Assembly: GCA_949825045.1 (NCBI GenBank)
Contig: OX463815.1
Location: 16,051,231-16,115,230, forward strand
DNA from: Argyresthia goedartella
Taxonomy: Eukaryota; Arthropoda; Insecta; Lepidoptera; Argyresthiidae
Direction of reading: 5' to 3'
DNA length: 64,000 nt
Shown here piece after piece: positions 10,110 through 21,937 of the stretch. The translations under genes were made by a program, and so were the position numbers. How positions within the stretch are numbered: the first letter of the stretch is position 1; every line of letters starts with the position of its first letter. The notes beneath the pieces were generated by a model, which worked only from the letters and a program-made list of their open reading frames with translations, was not told where the DNA came from and did not search any database.

Positions 10110-10910
10110 ATTCGTTATTGCACAGAAAATCACAAAATATACTGTATACGAAATAAAAAGGCAAAGGCGAACTTATCTCTCAACAGAGATTTCTTCCAGC
10201 AAACCTTTCAGGATAGGATACGTAAAACTGAAAAGTGTAGTCTAGTGCAGTAATAAAATTACCAAATATCAATAAAATATAATTCTTATGTGCTCTTTCA
10301 AGCGATACTTAAAGGAGAAGAGAGTGGGACTGTCCCCAGTAGAGCAGGGAAGTGCGTTTCACAGCCGAAAGGCGCTCAGCCTGAACGAGTGCTCGTAGGC
10401 GACGGTGTTATGCTGCGGAATACATAGAAGAGACACCGTGTGATATTGCCGCTCCTTGTCTCTGGAAAAAAGGAACTCAAATCGTACACGAAGGTACGAT
10501 GGATAACTGGGGTTTTTCAAAATACTGAAGAGTAAAGCCAATATGTGGGAATCACGGCAAAGACGAATCGGGAGCCAACCCAGTTCCTTGCGATACTGCG
10601 AGACGTGGTCATACTTGCGCAGCCCGAAGACGAACCGAATCCCGAGGTTCTGAAGTCGTTCGAGTTTATTCAGTTGTTCTTCGTTCGCACTCACCCAGCA
10701 AGCATCGGCATAATCAATTAAACGAAGTAGAAGGGACTGGGCTAGAGTGACTTTAGTATGCGGTGGAAGGAAGTATTGTAATCTCCGAGGAGAGTGAAAC
10801 GATGCGAAGACTCCTCTTCTGACCTCGGAGACATGCGGCGACCAAGACAGCATGTTATCGAATACAACTCCGAGATTTTTACCTCATAGGTCCTTAAGAT
10901 CGCGTGCTTC
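10110..10910 (-). pseudogene. 5'-truncated jockey-like LINE, C-terminal reverse transcriptase region
   Basis: The open part (10,853-10,359, 164 codons) matches the region after the reverse transcriptase active site of insect LINEs: NMLSWSPHVSEVRRGVFASF, LLRLIDYADACW, LERLQNLGIRFVFGLRKYDH and ELGWLPIRLCRD. Reading continues past a TGA that replaces a conserved Trp (before NALP, about 10,356-10,358) to KYRLKEHIRI. Upstream, a stop precedes GKNLGVVFDNMLSW near 10,880. The 3' UTR ends near 10,110 after a ctgtgcaataa motif. The fragment is dead. Confidence 0.8.
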
Positions 10911-11067
10911 TCTCACAATTAAAACCTTCGCTGTCGGTAGTTAGTATTGTCACGCCGAGTAGACTATTCTATTGGTTAATAATCCGGTATTCACAGCACG
11001 GCCATTCTCAGCCGTTAGGCATTTCCTACTTTATTAAGAGAACAATTTAAATGACCAGCAATAGTTA

Positions 11068-11229
11068 TTTGTATCACAAGGGAGCAAAATGATGTATTTA
11101 CGGCGAGGGCGTTACATTGAATCCAGAGTTAAGGGAAGGATTCTACGATAGAATCCTGAGCGTAACGAAGGATTCAAGCGTTAACGCCCATGACTAAAAT
11201 ATTTTTGCTCCTGAGTGACACATACAACT
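11068..11229. mobile_element. Nested foldback element
   Basis: The outer arms ttgtatcacaagggagcaaaa and its relative at 11,201-11,229 are inverted. Inside lies a second inverted pair, gggcgttacattgaatcc / ggattcaagcgttaacgccc (11,107-11,191), and an innermost aaggattctacgatagaatcct. The structure is typical of a short foldback or MITE. Confidence 0.65.
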
Positions 11230-11795
11230 TTTCACAGCGACGACGAGGAAAATTTAAATTTCATGCTCTAAAAAAAACTTTATCTTGAATTATACTTTCA
11301 CCACTTTTACAGTAATCGAGCAACGTAAACAAAACTTTTTTTTATAATGGCGGATCCTGAAGGATTAGAGAAAGGTCACAACAGATTAAATATTCCTGTG
11401 CTACTTTTACCAATGTGTAAAAATAATCGCGTCAAATATTGCAATGTTGTCAGATATCCAATATTCATTATATCACAATAACAGTCATCGATAGTTTTGA
11501 TTTCAGTAAAACTTATAATTAATTGTGACATTTTTTTTAAATATAACAAAAATTCATAAATTTTCATATAACGTTGTTAAAGTTAAATCTTGAAACATGT
11601 TCGTTTTTAATCGACTACGATGAAATTACAATCGATTATTTAACTAAGATCTGTGTTCAATTGGCACATTGCGTAAATGCAACATGCCAATGAATAAATA
11701 AAAAAGTAGCTTAAACAGAAAAGTAGCATTTTGCTCCCTCTCGTCGTGGAGCAAAACTTACTTTTATGAATGAAAGGTGTGGAAAATCTATTTTT
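11230..11795. other. Unassigned AT-rich DNA
   Basis: No gene recognised. A 'gtagcattttgctccctctcgt' relative of the preceding foldback arm occurs near 11,725. Confidence 0.35.
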
Positions 11796-11799
11796 CCTA

Positions 11800-12122
11800 C
11801 TCAAAACTGTTAAATGCTACCCATAATGGGTAAATGATCACCAAAAGTTGCAGAAAATATTAGGGCAAAATACTGCGGTAGCTTAGGTGAAGGGTAAAGG
11901 AGGTGAGCGAAGCGAAACCCCCTTTATCCTTCATATTAGGTTGAACATGTAAGAACAACAAAAATACTTAAAACATAAACTTAAGTACAACAAACATAAA
12001 AAGAAGTTTGGTGATCATTTATCCAAACACAATTAGGTGGTCGTTTACTAATTCTGGCAGTCGTTTCGAATTTATTGGTAGTAAAATAGGTGCGTTTTTG
12101 GTGATCGTTTAAACATAAGCCC
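11800..12122 (+). mobile_element. Core-hairpin MITE, atgatcacc-end subfamily, copy 1
   Basis: Inverted arms ataatgggtaaatgatcaccaaaa and tttggtgatcatttatcc flank the shared core 'ctgcggtagcttaggtgaag' through 'ccctttatccttc'. A second member with the same ends lies at 51,835-52,142. Confidence 0.75.
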
Positions 12123-12805
12123 TTTATTAATATGTTACCTGCTATTAACCAACTCCAAGATGTTTGTTTATTTCACTATTTCTACAAAGCGATTGTGTTT
12201 TTCTTAGACTTGGATATACCAAACTGTGATAGTGTAATGAATTCTTCCCTAGTGAATCCCTTCAGATAATTTAAGATACTCTGTATAATTCGAAGTCCCT
12301 ACTTTAGTATTCTTCTCAGTCATTGTTTAGGTCACTGAACTACTCCTAGTTCAAGATCCCCATTCATTTCTTATCTACATATAATGCAAGTGTAGTTTAG
12401 TACGAGTATAAGTCGTACAGTTCAAGTTATCAGCATAGGTAAGTACAGCAATTTGCTTTATTTAGACTGTGTCGCTTATTATCTGTGCAAACACTGCTAA
12501 TCATATTGTGCTTGCAGTGATTATGTATTTAACTTCCAACTACTTACTTGCATACCCTACATACTTATCTATGGCTTGGGTTTACGATACTGATTAGCTT
12601 TAAATCGATAATGTATGTCGTCCGGTCACGCATCTATCGTCATCAGCTCTGATCTGAGTATTGAAGTGATTGCGATGTGATTTTTCGTTCAATATTTTGT
12701 TTAGAGGCATCGTTTAAAAATACGTCTCGGATTAAACAATGTATTTTTTTTTACTAGATACCGATACCAAATAAATTACATATACATATACATATATAAT
12801 AAATA
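12123..12805. other. Unassigned AT-rich DNA
   Basis: No gene or repeat edge recognised. Confidence 0.4.
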
Positions 12806-12809
12806 AATA

Positions 12810-12965
12810 TAGCCCTTTCATGTCCCCAGCGAGGGGCACAGGCCTTTACCCGGATACGAGTAAGATTAAGCCATACTCCACTACGCTGGCTCAGAGCGGG
12901 TTGATGGAGGGGTTTTATGACCACTATCACATAGCGATAGTAACCGAGACCTATATATACTGCTT
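12810..12965. repeat. Dispersed lepidopteran-type repeat
   Basis: The moderately GC-rich block 'tgtccccagcgaggggcac...cgggttgatggaggggttt...gatagtaaccgagacc' resembles a common interspersed repeat. Recognition is from memory and no second copy is clear in this window. Confidence 0.35.
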
Positions 12966-13205
12966 AACGTGTCGTCCGAAACACTGAACGTCCGATAATG
13001 TACTTAAGATATATTAATTAAATAAAAAATGTACCCATTAGATCACGGAGCCCCGTATATAAAGGTGTAGAATACGTAGTCTAAAAAGTGTGAACGATTA
13101 CCATATAGGTACTTTATATAATTGTATAAAATTTTAAAACTCTCTTCTAGTTAGTATTTTAGTGGTAGGTACAAAGAAAAGCTTTCAATTGGCTGCCGCC
13201 ATAGC

Positions 13206-13291
13206 CAAACTTTATAGGAGTTCAGCAATGTATAAGCGGCATATGTACATATACTACGAAGAACTCCTGTATAGGTAAAGTTTGGTACATA
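13206..13291. repeat. Imperfect inverted repeat
   Basis: gccaaactttataggagttc at the left pairs with gaactcctgtataggtaaagtttgg at the right, with a loop of about 40 bases. Confidence 0.6.
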
Positions 13292-13299
13292 GGTTGGTA

Positions 13300-14930
13300 C
13301 CTATATTAGGTATGCCACATCAAATAACAAACTCTCAAGAATTGAAATTCGACAGAAAGCTATTCACACTCAGGGCTGTGTTTACTTTGGGTTTAAAACG
13401 CTCTTTTATTAAACTCTATAGTTTATGATTTTAGTTAATTAGCTTCACATCTTCACAGAAGCGATAATTTTACCATTGCAATATGGGCGCCTATCAAATT
13501 AAAACTTGTGAATAACTAGATCGTTCCGAAAATCATACGTGTTTAAAAAATCTTAATTATACTACTACATATTTTGTTTTATTTTTCCATTAAATTATTT
13601 TTAGTTGCGGATTTTAATGCGGTTGTCTGTAAATGGTAGTAGATTTTACTGCAATGGTTCTTAAATATGTTTTATTAAAATCGGTTCAAAGGTTCGAAAG
13701 TTATCAGCTTAAGGCGATATCTCGTCCGCGCAAGGGCCCCCTTTACTCCAGGCGGAAAGACCCGCAGTGTGAGAGGGATGGAATTGGAAAAAAATGTCAT
13801 AACGTAGCGCTAAACCACAGAAAAATTGTTTAAAAATAAACTACGCTATTTTGTTAAAAAGTGCTTTTAAGGAGGCTTTGCGAATACATAATATCTACAT
13901 TTTGAACGCAGTTCCACTATGAAATTAATATTATTTAGTATTTCAGAATCACAGGAAAAATAAAACAATTTAGAGGTGTTTCCGTAATTAAATTCTATCG
14001 AGAAAATTTCATCCAATCGCGTTTTACTTTAGTGAGAATCTTAATCAAATTCTCAATAAACGTTAACCCAAAAATCAAATCTGTAGATGACTTCATGGAG
14101 TAAATGGATTCGAAAAAAAAAACATTATTTTTTCGTATAACCTTAACAACGCTTTAACCAAATTTTTAACATGTACCGTGTTACTATAAAGCAAACGTCA
14201 AACCCCATAATTTTTTGTCTTTAAACAAGTGTTGAACATGAGTTTATTTTTTTGTTTTGATTTATATGTCGGGGGAGTACATAATATGATAATAATTTAT
14301 CTTCTTGCATTAATAAGTATAACTTCAGCAAAATTTATGGTGCCTTCGAAGAGAAAATAAGACCGTGGACATTTTTATCAAAGTTATATTTTATAATATT
14401 ACGTGACGAATGAGATATTCCACATGTCCGCAAATCTTTTGCTTGACAACTTAGCATATATTGGTAAGTAGGGCGAGCCGAGCGGGCGGTATGCTGTGTT
14501 TGCATATCTGTCCCTCCGAGGGCCCTGCAGTCAGCTATAAAAGTCGTCCACTTTTATTTTACCTAAGATTAAGAACTGGGATTTTTAGGGTTATATCGAT
14601 ATTTGTGAATGGTTTTTTTTCATTAATTTTCGGCTTTGTCAGTTTTGTAAAATAAATTAATGCTAGTAATTTAATGAGTATTTGTGTAGTAGGTCTATTA
14701 GTCGTCGTATTTCTTTTAGTTGCGAAGAAATTTCCATAACATGTTATTGCGCGGGAATTTGTCATTTCTGACCCTTTGCAATAAATCTAAGGGATTTTTA
14801 TTTTATTTTCTTTTAACCCTTCATAAGATTCTGTTCACTGTATGCCTACCAAATTTTCAACCTTATAGCTTGGTAATAAAATACATAGGTAATCAATGAA
14901 AAATTCTGCATGATCTGAACTCGGCAGCAC
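13300..14930. other. Unassigned DNA
   Basis: Mostly AT-rich. Two short GC-rich patches (13,715-13,790 and 14,465-14,545) have no recognisable function. Confidence 0.35.
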
Positions 14931-14934
14931 TCTA

Positions 14935-15045
14935 GTCAGTACAATAATGCAGTAATGCAACGGCAGTAATGCAGAAGCTGTGATGCAGCAGCAGCAGCTG
15001 TAATGCAGCGGCAGCAGCTGTTATGCAGCGGCACAGCATTGCTGC
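14935..15045 (+). repeat. Degenerate GCAG-rich repeat
   Basis: Imperfect repeats of the type (c)ggcagtaatgcag / cagcagctgtaatgcag recur every 20 bases or so. Confidence 0.7.
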
Positions 15046-15087
15046 TCAGCGATGTCGCACTGTCGCCGCCGCGCGCCGCCGACAGAC

Positions 15088-15205
15088 CGGGGCCAATTCT
15101 CGCACAATATCACCACTCGATAAAATGGCGGATGTCGAGTGATTCCCATACAAAATTACTCGATATATGGGGTCGATGTCCGTATATCGAATGCGCGAGA
15201 ATCAT
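15088..15205. mobile_element. Short palindromic MITE-like block
   Basis: ccaattctcgcacaatat at the left is mirrored by gaatgcgcgagaat near 15,186-15,203. An inner gtcgagtg / cactcga pair is also present. Edges are uncertain. Confidence 0.5.
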
Positions 15206-15299
15206 CCTCCAGTAGTGACGCGTGCGCGACAGAGTTGCGACAGAATAGCTACGACAGTACTGCTGCATGCTTCCGAAGTTCAGAAAAATACATTTAGAG

Positions 15300-17095
15300 C
15301 ATAGGTTCCCAACCTTTTTCACTATGAGCCCCCCTTGTATCTGAAGTTCGAATCTTTTTTTGTTAGTAAGAAGGGCCTAAATAGATGGTTACGGGAGTGA
15401 GAAGAAAGGCTGTGCTAGCAATTTGTTTATTGATCTAGGTCCAACATTAGTTAGCCGCCCTTGAAATTTAACATGGATATTAAGTCGAATAGCTAACATC
15501 CAATAAGACATGAAATGTCACATGGCTCACAAAGTCGAGTGACGAGCAACCAATAAGATCTGTAGTTCTATTCTGTAACAGTGAAATCAATGCTGATAGC
15601 TTTCAAATTTATATAATGAAAGCTGTTCGCTTACTTCAAATTGACGTTGACCACAGACATTAATACTAGTAAACACTTCAAACACGGTCAAGTATTTGAG
15701 AACCGAGCGTGTATTTTTTTTACTTCCTACTGCGACGTCACGAACGCATTTTAGTGATGGGTTAACATGTTAATCGTGGCGCACCGCCGAATCGATTCAA
15801 AGGGACCGAACAGCCCACATATCTGTGGGCACCACCATCACGTACCTACCGCATTGTCTTTTGTCTTTTCTGTTCTTTATTGCACAGAGATTTTTAAGAC
15901 TTAGGTACATTAAAAGACAAAATATGGAATACATAATGAATACATAACAATACTTTATAATATCTCACTTAGGTAATGTTATAACTAAAACTATACATTG
16001 CAATGAAAATGCAACGCAGAATTATCATTCTCCTGTCAAAAAAATCGACTGAAAAATTAGTAAATCAACTGTACCATGCAACAGTAATGTTACCGAAAAT
16101 ATAGTTTTCTTCACTGTACATTGAGGACTACGAAACATATATCATGAATCGTGTAAAGTAGAAGCAGCAGTGGATGACGTCCATGGGAAATATACGCTAT
16201 GTTTTAAACTATCTCAGTAAACGCGGGAGACGCTTCTCGAAGTTAAAAATAATTGATTTTAATTAAATAAGGCGAATTTCAAAAAGAAAATATGTTACAT
16301 ATGAAAAGAAACGCCATAATTTTCTTTGCAAACAACTCTCCTTGAGGTTTTGTAGTTTATAACTGCACTGTAAGGCATTTTTATGTTTATTAATACACTG
16401 CTAACAGTCAGAACAGCCAGCGGTTATGAGCGCAATTCACCTTTTTATTAGACGCTAAGTAGGTACGTTTGCTGCGTCTAACTGGTCTGTGACGTTGACC
16501 AATCAGAACGTGATTATTTCACACGAGCTATCATCGAAAGCGATTTTTATTTGGCTAGTATTTAATCGCACATCAAAAATACTGATTTGCACAGCAAAAA
16601 AGGATCAACAAAAACACTTTTTATGTTTTAAATGTTTTATGTGAACTTAAGTTTAAGTTTTAGGTGTTTTTATTGTTCTTACATGTTCAACCTAAGACGA
16701 AGGATAAAAGGGGCTTCGCTTCACTCACCTCCTTAACCCTAACCACCTAAGCTACCGCAACATTTAGACCTGATATTTGCCGTGCAAATCAGTGTTTTTG
16801 ATGTGCAGTTTAATGTGACAGGAATCGAAAAAAGCCATGATATACAGAATCGAGTTACTATAAAGAAAGGCGGTGTCAACCACCCCTGAAAATTCACATG
16901 GTTATCAACATAAAACAATATGACCTTTTGTGAGGGGCGGCTCAAGCCGTCCCCCCGAAACTTCACATGAAAATTTCTATTTCCGCGACGTAAAAGTATT
17001 AGTTTTTATAAACCCAGTTCTAGAGCCACTCGCCGCGGCCCCTTCGGATTACTCCGCACCCCCTGAGGGGCGCGCCCCCCAATTGGGAACCCCTG
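15300..17095. mobile_element. hAT-like non-autonomous DNA transposon
   Basis: The left end is cataggttcccaacctttttc and the right end, in reverse complement, is caggggttcccaattgg. These are hAT-type terminal repeats. The flanks are atttagag (15,292-15,299) and ttttagag (17,096-17,103), an 8-bp target-site duplication with one mismatch, as expected for hAT. The 1.8-kb interior shows no transposase and contains a nested MITE. Confidence 0.7.
16553..16814 (+). mobile_element. Core-hairpin MITE, gcacatcaaaaatactg-end subfamily, copy 1
   Basis: Left arm gcacatcaaaaatactgattt and right arm aaatcagtgtttttgatgtgc form a terminal inverted repeat of about 35 bp. Between them lies the shared core, including gaaggataaaaggggcttcg. 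TTAA occurs at both ends, but the neighbouring ggctagtat on the left is shared with two other copies, so TTAA is probably part of the element and not a target duplication. Nested in the hAT-like element. Confidence 0.8.
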
Positions 17096-17201
17096 TTTTA
17101 GAGGAGTAAGGTAGTCTCGTCTCGCGTCTCACGTCACTTGCTGCACGCAATGTAACATGACACTTGAATGTACTTACATATATTATGTAGGTATAAATGA
17201 C

Positions 17202-17352
17202 GACCTCCGTGGCGCTGCGGTTGCGGCTCGGCCTACCATGCGAGAAGTCCCTGGTTCGATCCCCGGCTGGGGATAAAGAAAAAATCCCAGGTCTTGGATG
17301 TTTATATGTGTGATGCCGCTTTTTCTGGTTCCCACATGGCATCCTAGTGTGG
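17202..17352 (+). mobile_element. tRNA-derived SINE, family 1, full head
   Basis: It starts gacctccgtggcgctgcgg (box A-like), has ctggttcgatccccgg (box B) and then the same body as the copy at 7075-7282. It lies just outside the hAT-like element. Confidence 0.8.
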
Positions 17353-17855
17353 CTTCAGCAGCAACGTTTATAAATGTTTATGTTTTATGTTCATGTTTAA
17401 ATAACATATAGTATGAAGTTTCTGTGCCATTTTTTGAGGGTAATATATGGTAATATGGTTCGATATTATGAGGTTGTTATTGGGTACCTACCTTCCTATC
17501 TACAATATTCGATTAAACTAATGAAATAAACTCCCACATTTTTATCTACAATAACTAGGTGTCAGGCTTAGTATCACATCATACTTACAGTACAAGATTT
17601 ATTTTATAAGATCGTGTAAAAGTCCATCAGAAATAGTTGTAGAAGACCACTTTGAAAACTTTTTTTATCTTTGTTATTTTTTTTTTCAAATTTCAAAAAT
17701 AATTTGTCCAATTCCAAATTTGAATTTACATACAAACCCGTCCACTAAGTAATCCTTAGTGGACCATTGAGCTATCTCGGTATGGTGGTTAGTCAGGTCA
17801 GTTGCAACTTACACATCAGCCAACAGTGCGTTTTGTTTGGAAAACAAAAAAAAAA
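17353..17855. other. Unassigned AT-rich DNA
   Basis: No gene seen; a short palindromic cactaagtaatccttagtg is at 17,742-17,760. Confidence 0.4.
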
Positions 17856-17857
17856 CT

Positions 17858-17951
17858 CCTAGAAATTTGGACTGTCGTACGTGGTCGAGTTATCATATTA
17901 CACGAACAAGGAAGAAATATTAGCCAGATAGCAGAGGAGTTACACATGACG
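17858..17951 (+). pseudogene. Tc1-like transposase helix-turn-helix fragment
   Basis: The frame reads TVVRGRVIILHEQGRNISQIAEELHMT, which resembles the first DNA-binding helix-turn-helix of Tc1-family transposases (R-G-R-V-I-x-L-H-x-x-G, then a Q-I-A recognition helix). The match stops at 'atgacggtaagtac', which is also a good splice-donor sequence, so this is either a truncated transposase or an exon end. No terminal repeats or catalytic domain were found nearby. Confidence 0.45.
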
Positions 17952-17959
17952 GTAAGTAC

Positions 17960-18945
17960 ATAATTTATTGATTTTAATGTCAAGTTTCGATTTATGCTTC
18001 TTGAATAGAAAAGCCGTCTAGTTTTCTGTTAACCGTAAACCAAGATAATTTTGTAAAACGAATCGTCACGTAGTCTTATTTTATACTAGCTGTTCCCCGG
18101 CTTCTTTCGCGGCCGTTTTTGCGTGAAGGAGTGGCAAACGAATAAGTGTTCACATTTATAATATTAGTGGATTTTATCTAGATTTATCTATATTCATCAT
18201 TATTTTACATTGTTTTATCTATTGCGATGTCTCAATAACGAGTGTTCGCTTCGATTCGCTTGCACATTCACATATTTGAGAATTATGTACGTGGTGTGAT
18301 AAAAATATTCACAAAAACCTCGCATTATTATACAGAATAGCACAATATCAGAATTGTGCTCATAATGCAATGCGCTTGTGTCCACGTGCCTGTGTGTTAT
18401 CGGAAATAAAGATATTTGTATTTGTAATACGTTGCCTATGAATAAACTCTCCTTAATTGTGATTGTGCAGCTTATGACGTCATTTCTATTATGTAGGGGT
18501 CGCGCTCTGTCAGGCATACTCGAGGTAGACGCGTCTCTCTTCCAAGTAGGTACAAAGTTTGTTAATATGGTTCAAGGTAGAGGCATCTGTGTGTTCAAAT
18601 TATTTTCTATCGTGCTTCAAGTTTTGTTGAGTTTTGGCCGAGATTGCATTTACATTTATTCGTACGCAAAATTTAATCAATTTGATAGCATTTAACGATC
18701 TAAAGCCGAACTAATTTTAACTACTGTCAGCAAATCTTCATAGAATCGAATAGTTTTATGTAATAAGCATACAGAATTATTCAGAATAATGTATTGGTTA
18801 TGGTGGTAATGGTCGTAATTATATTTTTTGTCTGGAAACATTTATCATAATTTATTAAGATCGGATTATAAGTAGAGTTTTGGTACCATCATTTTATATT
18901 ATTTCGTATAAAAATTCTTGACTCGATTGATGATAGATGACGGGA
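17960..18945. other. Unassigned DNA
   Basis: AT-rich; short open frames near 18,215-18,695 overlap on both strands and have no motif. Confidence 0.4.
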
Positions 18946-18947
18946 AA

Positions 18948-19191
18948 TATTAAACTGCACCTCAAAAATACTGATTTGCACAGCAAATATCAGGGGAAAA
19001 TGCTGCGGTAGCTCAGGTGAAGGGTAAAGGGTCCTTTATCCTTCGTGTGAGGTTGAACAGGCAAGAACAACATAAAATACTTATAACATAAACTTGAGTA
19101 CACATAAAATATTTAAAACATAAAAAGTGGTTTTGCTGATCCTTTTTTGCTGTGCAAATCAGTATTTTTGAAGTGCGATTAAATACTAGCC
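18948..19191 (-). mobile_element. Core-hairpin MITE, gcacatcaaaaatactg-end subfamily, copy 2
   Basis: It has the same terminal repeats as copy 1 (cacctcaaaaatactgattt and aaatcagtatttttgaagtgc) and the same core 'ctgcggtagctcaggtgaag'. It is in the opposite orientation, and its core stem is shortened. Confidence 0.8.
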
Positions 19192-19199
19192 ATAGATAA

Positions 19200-19730
19200 C
19201 TCCAAAAACCAAAAACCGCCCTGCAAACTGATCCTAAAATATACCTAAACATAACTTAATCGACCCCATAGACTCGTATCTTCCATCGTAAATTAGTTGT
19301 CATTCACGTTATCTGGTTACGGTATTAATAATATATGATATTATCTATAATATTATCTTGTTACACGAAATGAGATAGGCGTAATTTACATATGTAAGTG
19401 CCTCGAATCGCTCTTGATACTTCCATAAGTAGGTACTTTAGTTAATGATAATTATAGTTCTGAACAAATTTCCCCAATAAATGTATAGAACGCAAACTAA
19501 AAATTATTATTAGTCATGATATTTACAATTTCCATCCTTATTATTGCGACTCTCGGCGGAACTAGGTATATCAAAAAATGTATTACCGCGACACTCCTTA
19601 ATTACACTATTGTTAAATGTGTGGTCTCCTCTAAAAGGTCTTATGTCCTTCCTTATCCTTTAAAGGGCTTCCGGAAACATCCTTTGTTATCATTGGTTTA
19701 TGGAACTAGTGGAGTTGGTTTGTGGACTGC
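19200..19730. other. Unassigned AT-rich DNA
   Basis: No gene recognised. Confidence 0.4.
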
Positions 19731-19734
19731 ATAA

Positions 19735-20460
19735 ACATTGATAGAAAAATACAAAATGAAAGCAAAAGAATGAAAACGGGTTGGCAAATAATAAACCGTG
19801 AAACTGGCAAAGTTATGCCTAGAGACAATGATTTCTGCTTACAGATAGGTGATGAGTTCATTAAATTCAACGCTGAGGTAACACGAAGTTTCGATACTCT
19901 CTTCACCAAAACTGAGCGTATAAACTCATGTCCATATCAAGCAGAGGCCTTGTTAAAAACACCACTAGCTCCAGTTATGTAGATTTTAAATTCAATCGTG
20001 TATATCCCCAGAATGTTGTCGAAACGTTAAGATTACTTAACCTAAAACATACTGAAGACCTGTGGGGTACATCAGTCGAAGTTATTGGTTCAGTAATTCT
20101 GGTTATAGCCCCACACTTAGCTTATATATTCAATAAATGTGTTGACGATGGAGCTTTCCCAGACAATAAATGTTCAAGACGGGAGATAAGGGTGATCCTT
20201 TTTATTTTAGAATAATATCTGTATTTCCAGCAGTAAGTAAATTTTAAATATTTGAAAAGATTACACTCATATTTCAACCGTACAAAACAACGCCACGGTT
20301 ACGGTTACTACAATAGGGTTGTACTGAGGGTTAATCGACTACGAATTACAGTTCAATATTAGGCCCTTTCTTATTCCTAGTGTATATTAGCGATGTGCCT
20401 TTTATGGTCGAGAAATCGACAGGCGTAGTGTTGTATGCTGATGATAATAAATAATAACTA
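19735..20460 (+). pseudogene. Decayed jockey-like LINE, reverse transcriptase N-half
   Basis: Pieces in shifting frames read as the region before and through the start of a LINE reverse transcriptase. They include GWQIINRETGK (about 19,778), FKFNRVYPQNVVETLRLLNL, then TEDLWGTSVEVIGS...IAPHLAYIFNKCVDDGAFPD (20,050-20,165), and finally VVLYADD at 20,429-20,449 with the catalytic YADD. Frameshifts and stops make it inactive. The C-terminal part resumes at 21,938 beyond a DNA transposon. Confidence 0.75.
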
Positions 20461-20585
20461 TTGAAAAAATATTTTTAAATGCAAGTAAAACCATCTTAAT
20501 CAAATCTCACTTCCAAATGTCAGGCAAGTTTAGACCTTAACATGAAATACAGAAAAATTTAACTATCATGAGTATCTTTATAGAT

Positions 20586-20621
20586 CTTTATTGCACAGAA
20601 TATGAATTCTGTGCAATAAAG
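20586..20621. repeat. 36-bp near-perfect palindrome
   Basis: ctttattgcacagaat and its exact complement attctgtgcaataaag face each other across four bases. The arm (ttattgcacag) resembles LINE 3' tails elsewhere in the window. Confidence 0.9.
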
Positions 20622-20947
20622 ATATACAGATAAATTATGATAATTTAAATTGTGTAGAACAATAAAGAATTACTTTGGCTATTGAAAAATTACCTGAACA
20701 TTGCACAAACAAGCAAGATCGCATTTACCTGATCATTGCACAAACAAGCAAGATCGCAGTGAAAGACAGTTCGTATACAATTATTATGTTGTAATTGGTA
20801 AATTTTTCGAAAGCTAACGAAACTCCTAAATGTCAGGTTATGAAATTCCTACATGTATGGACATGTTTAGGTCACAGTTTAGTGTTAGACAACACCTTTA
20901 GAATTAGTAAATGACATTAATTTTATAAGAATAACCACTGATATACT

Positions 20948-21934
20948 CTGTTTCTAGGGCAGGCGAAAAAACGGACGATGACATGAAGTATTATGTTAGC
21001 GTCGAAAGAAAACGATACGTATCGCCCTCCATGCACTTCTGTATCGTTTCCGCGTAGTACTGCGTTTCGTGGTACGGGGTGGGGTGAGCACGCTACCAGT
21101 CAGAGATAACAAACCTGTTTCGAAGTGTTTAGAATGACAACGCCCGGTGTGAGGAGAACACTTGAGAACAGACGAAGCTTCGGCATCAGGCATTCCGCCC
21201 GCTTGCTTGGGTTTAGTATTGTCGGTTATTTGTTAATGTTTTTAGTTTAGTTAGTATCACTTTTCCGCTGTTAAGTTTTCTGTTAAAGTTTCCTTGCGTT
21301 ATTGGACATGTTTTTATCGTTTTTCAAGAGATATGGAGCCCGGTCCATCCACATCAAAACCATTTAAAGACTACGTCACCACGAAAGAAGCGCAAGATGA
21401 CTTATATTTCGGAAAATGAAAAAATTATGATTGTCACGTGTATAAATATGTGCAAGAAACTGGTCTAGGGACAAATATAAATCGAAAACAAATATGGAAA
21501 ATAAAACAGCTAAAATTTTAGGCATTGGTATGACTACTGTATACCGTGTTCTAAAAGAATACACAGAAAATGATACGGTGAAGAAGTGTCCTAAACATTT
21601 TTGGACCTGAGCAGAGGAGAACGATTTCTTATGTTATTTGATGCCCTGAACTCAAATCTTAAATCTCAAATGGTTCTAGTTTTCGAGTGCGAGCTTTTAG
21701 TTGCTCAGGTCCACAACCGTGTATACTTGTGTAATTAAAGATCTTTTAGATATCAGCAAACAATTTAATTGTAAATAACATACATAAATATAATAAATAC
21801 AAATATAAATTGTAATTTTATTTATTCCGTACATTCATGCGACTGATAATTTTTTAACCTCACCAAAAAAGGTTGGTGATCACTGTAGTAGGCACAAAGG
21901 TCAATGTCCGTGTTTTCGCCTGTCCTAGAAACAG
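20948..21934 (+). mobile_element. 987-bp DNA transposon with degenerate transposase start
   Basis: The terminal inverted repeats ctgtttctagggcaggcg... and ...cgcctgtcctagaaacag match at 26 of about 29 positions. Both ends are flanked by act, a candidate 3-bp target duplication. Inside, near 21,390-21,600, broken frames read as a helix-turn-helix with KTAKILGIGMTTVYRVLKEY, like the N-terminal DNA-binding part of a DDE transposase. No catalytic domain remains. The element interrupts the LINE remnant. Confidence 0.75.
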
Positions 21935-21937
21935 ACT

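Noticed and set aside
16562..16813. TTAA target duplication indicating a piggyBac-type MITE
   Set aside because: Sequence outside one TTAA (ggctagtat) is shared with the copies at 18.95 and 48.8 kb, so TTAA is inside the element.
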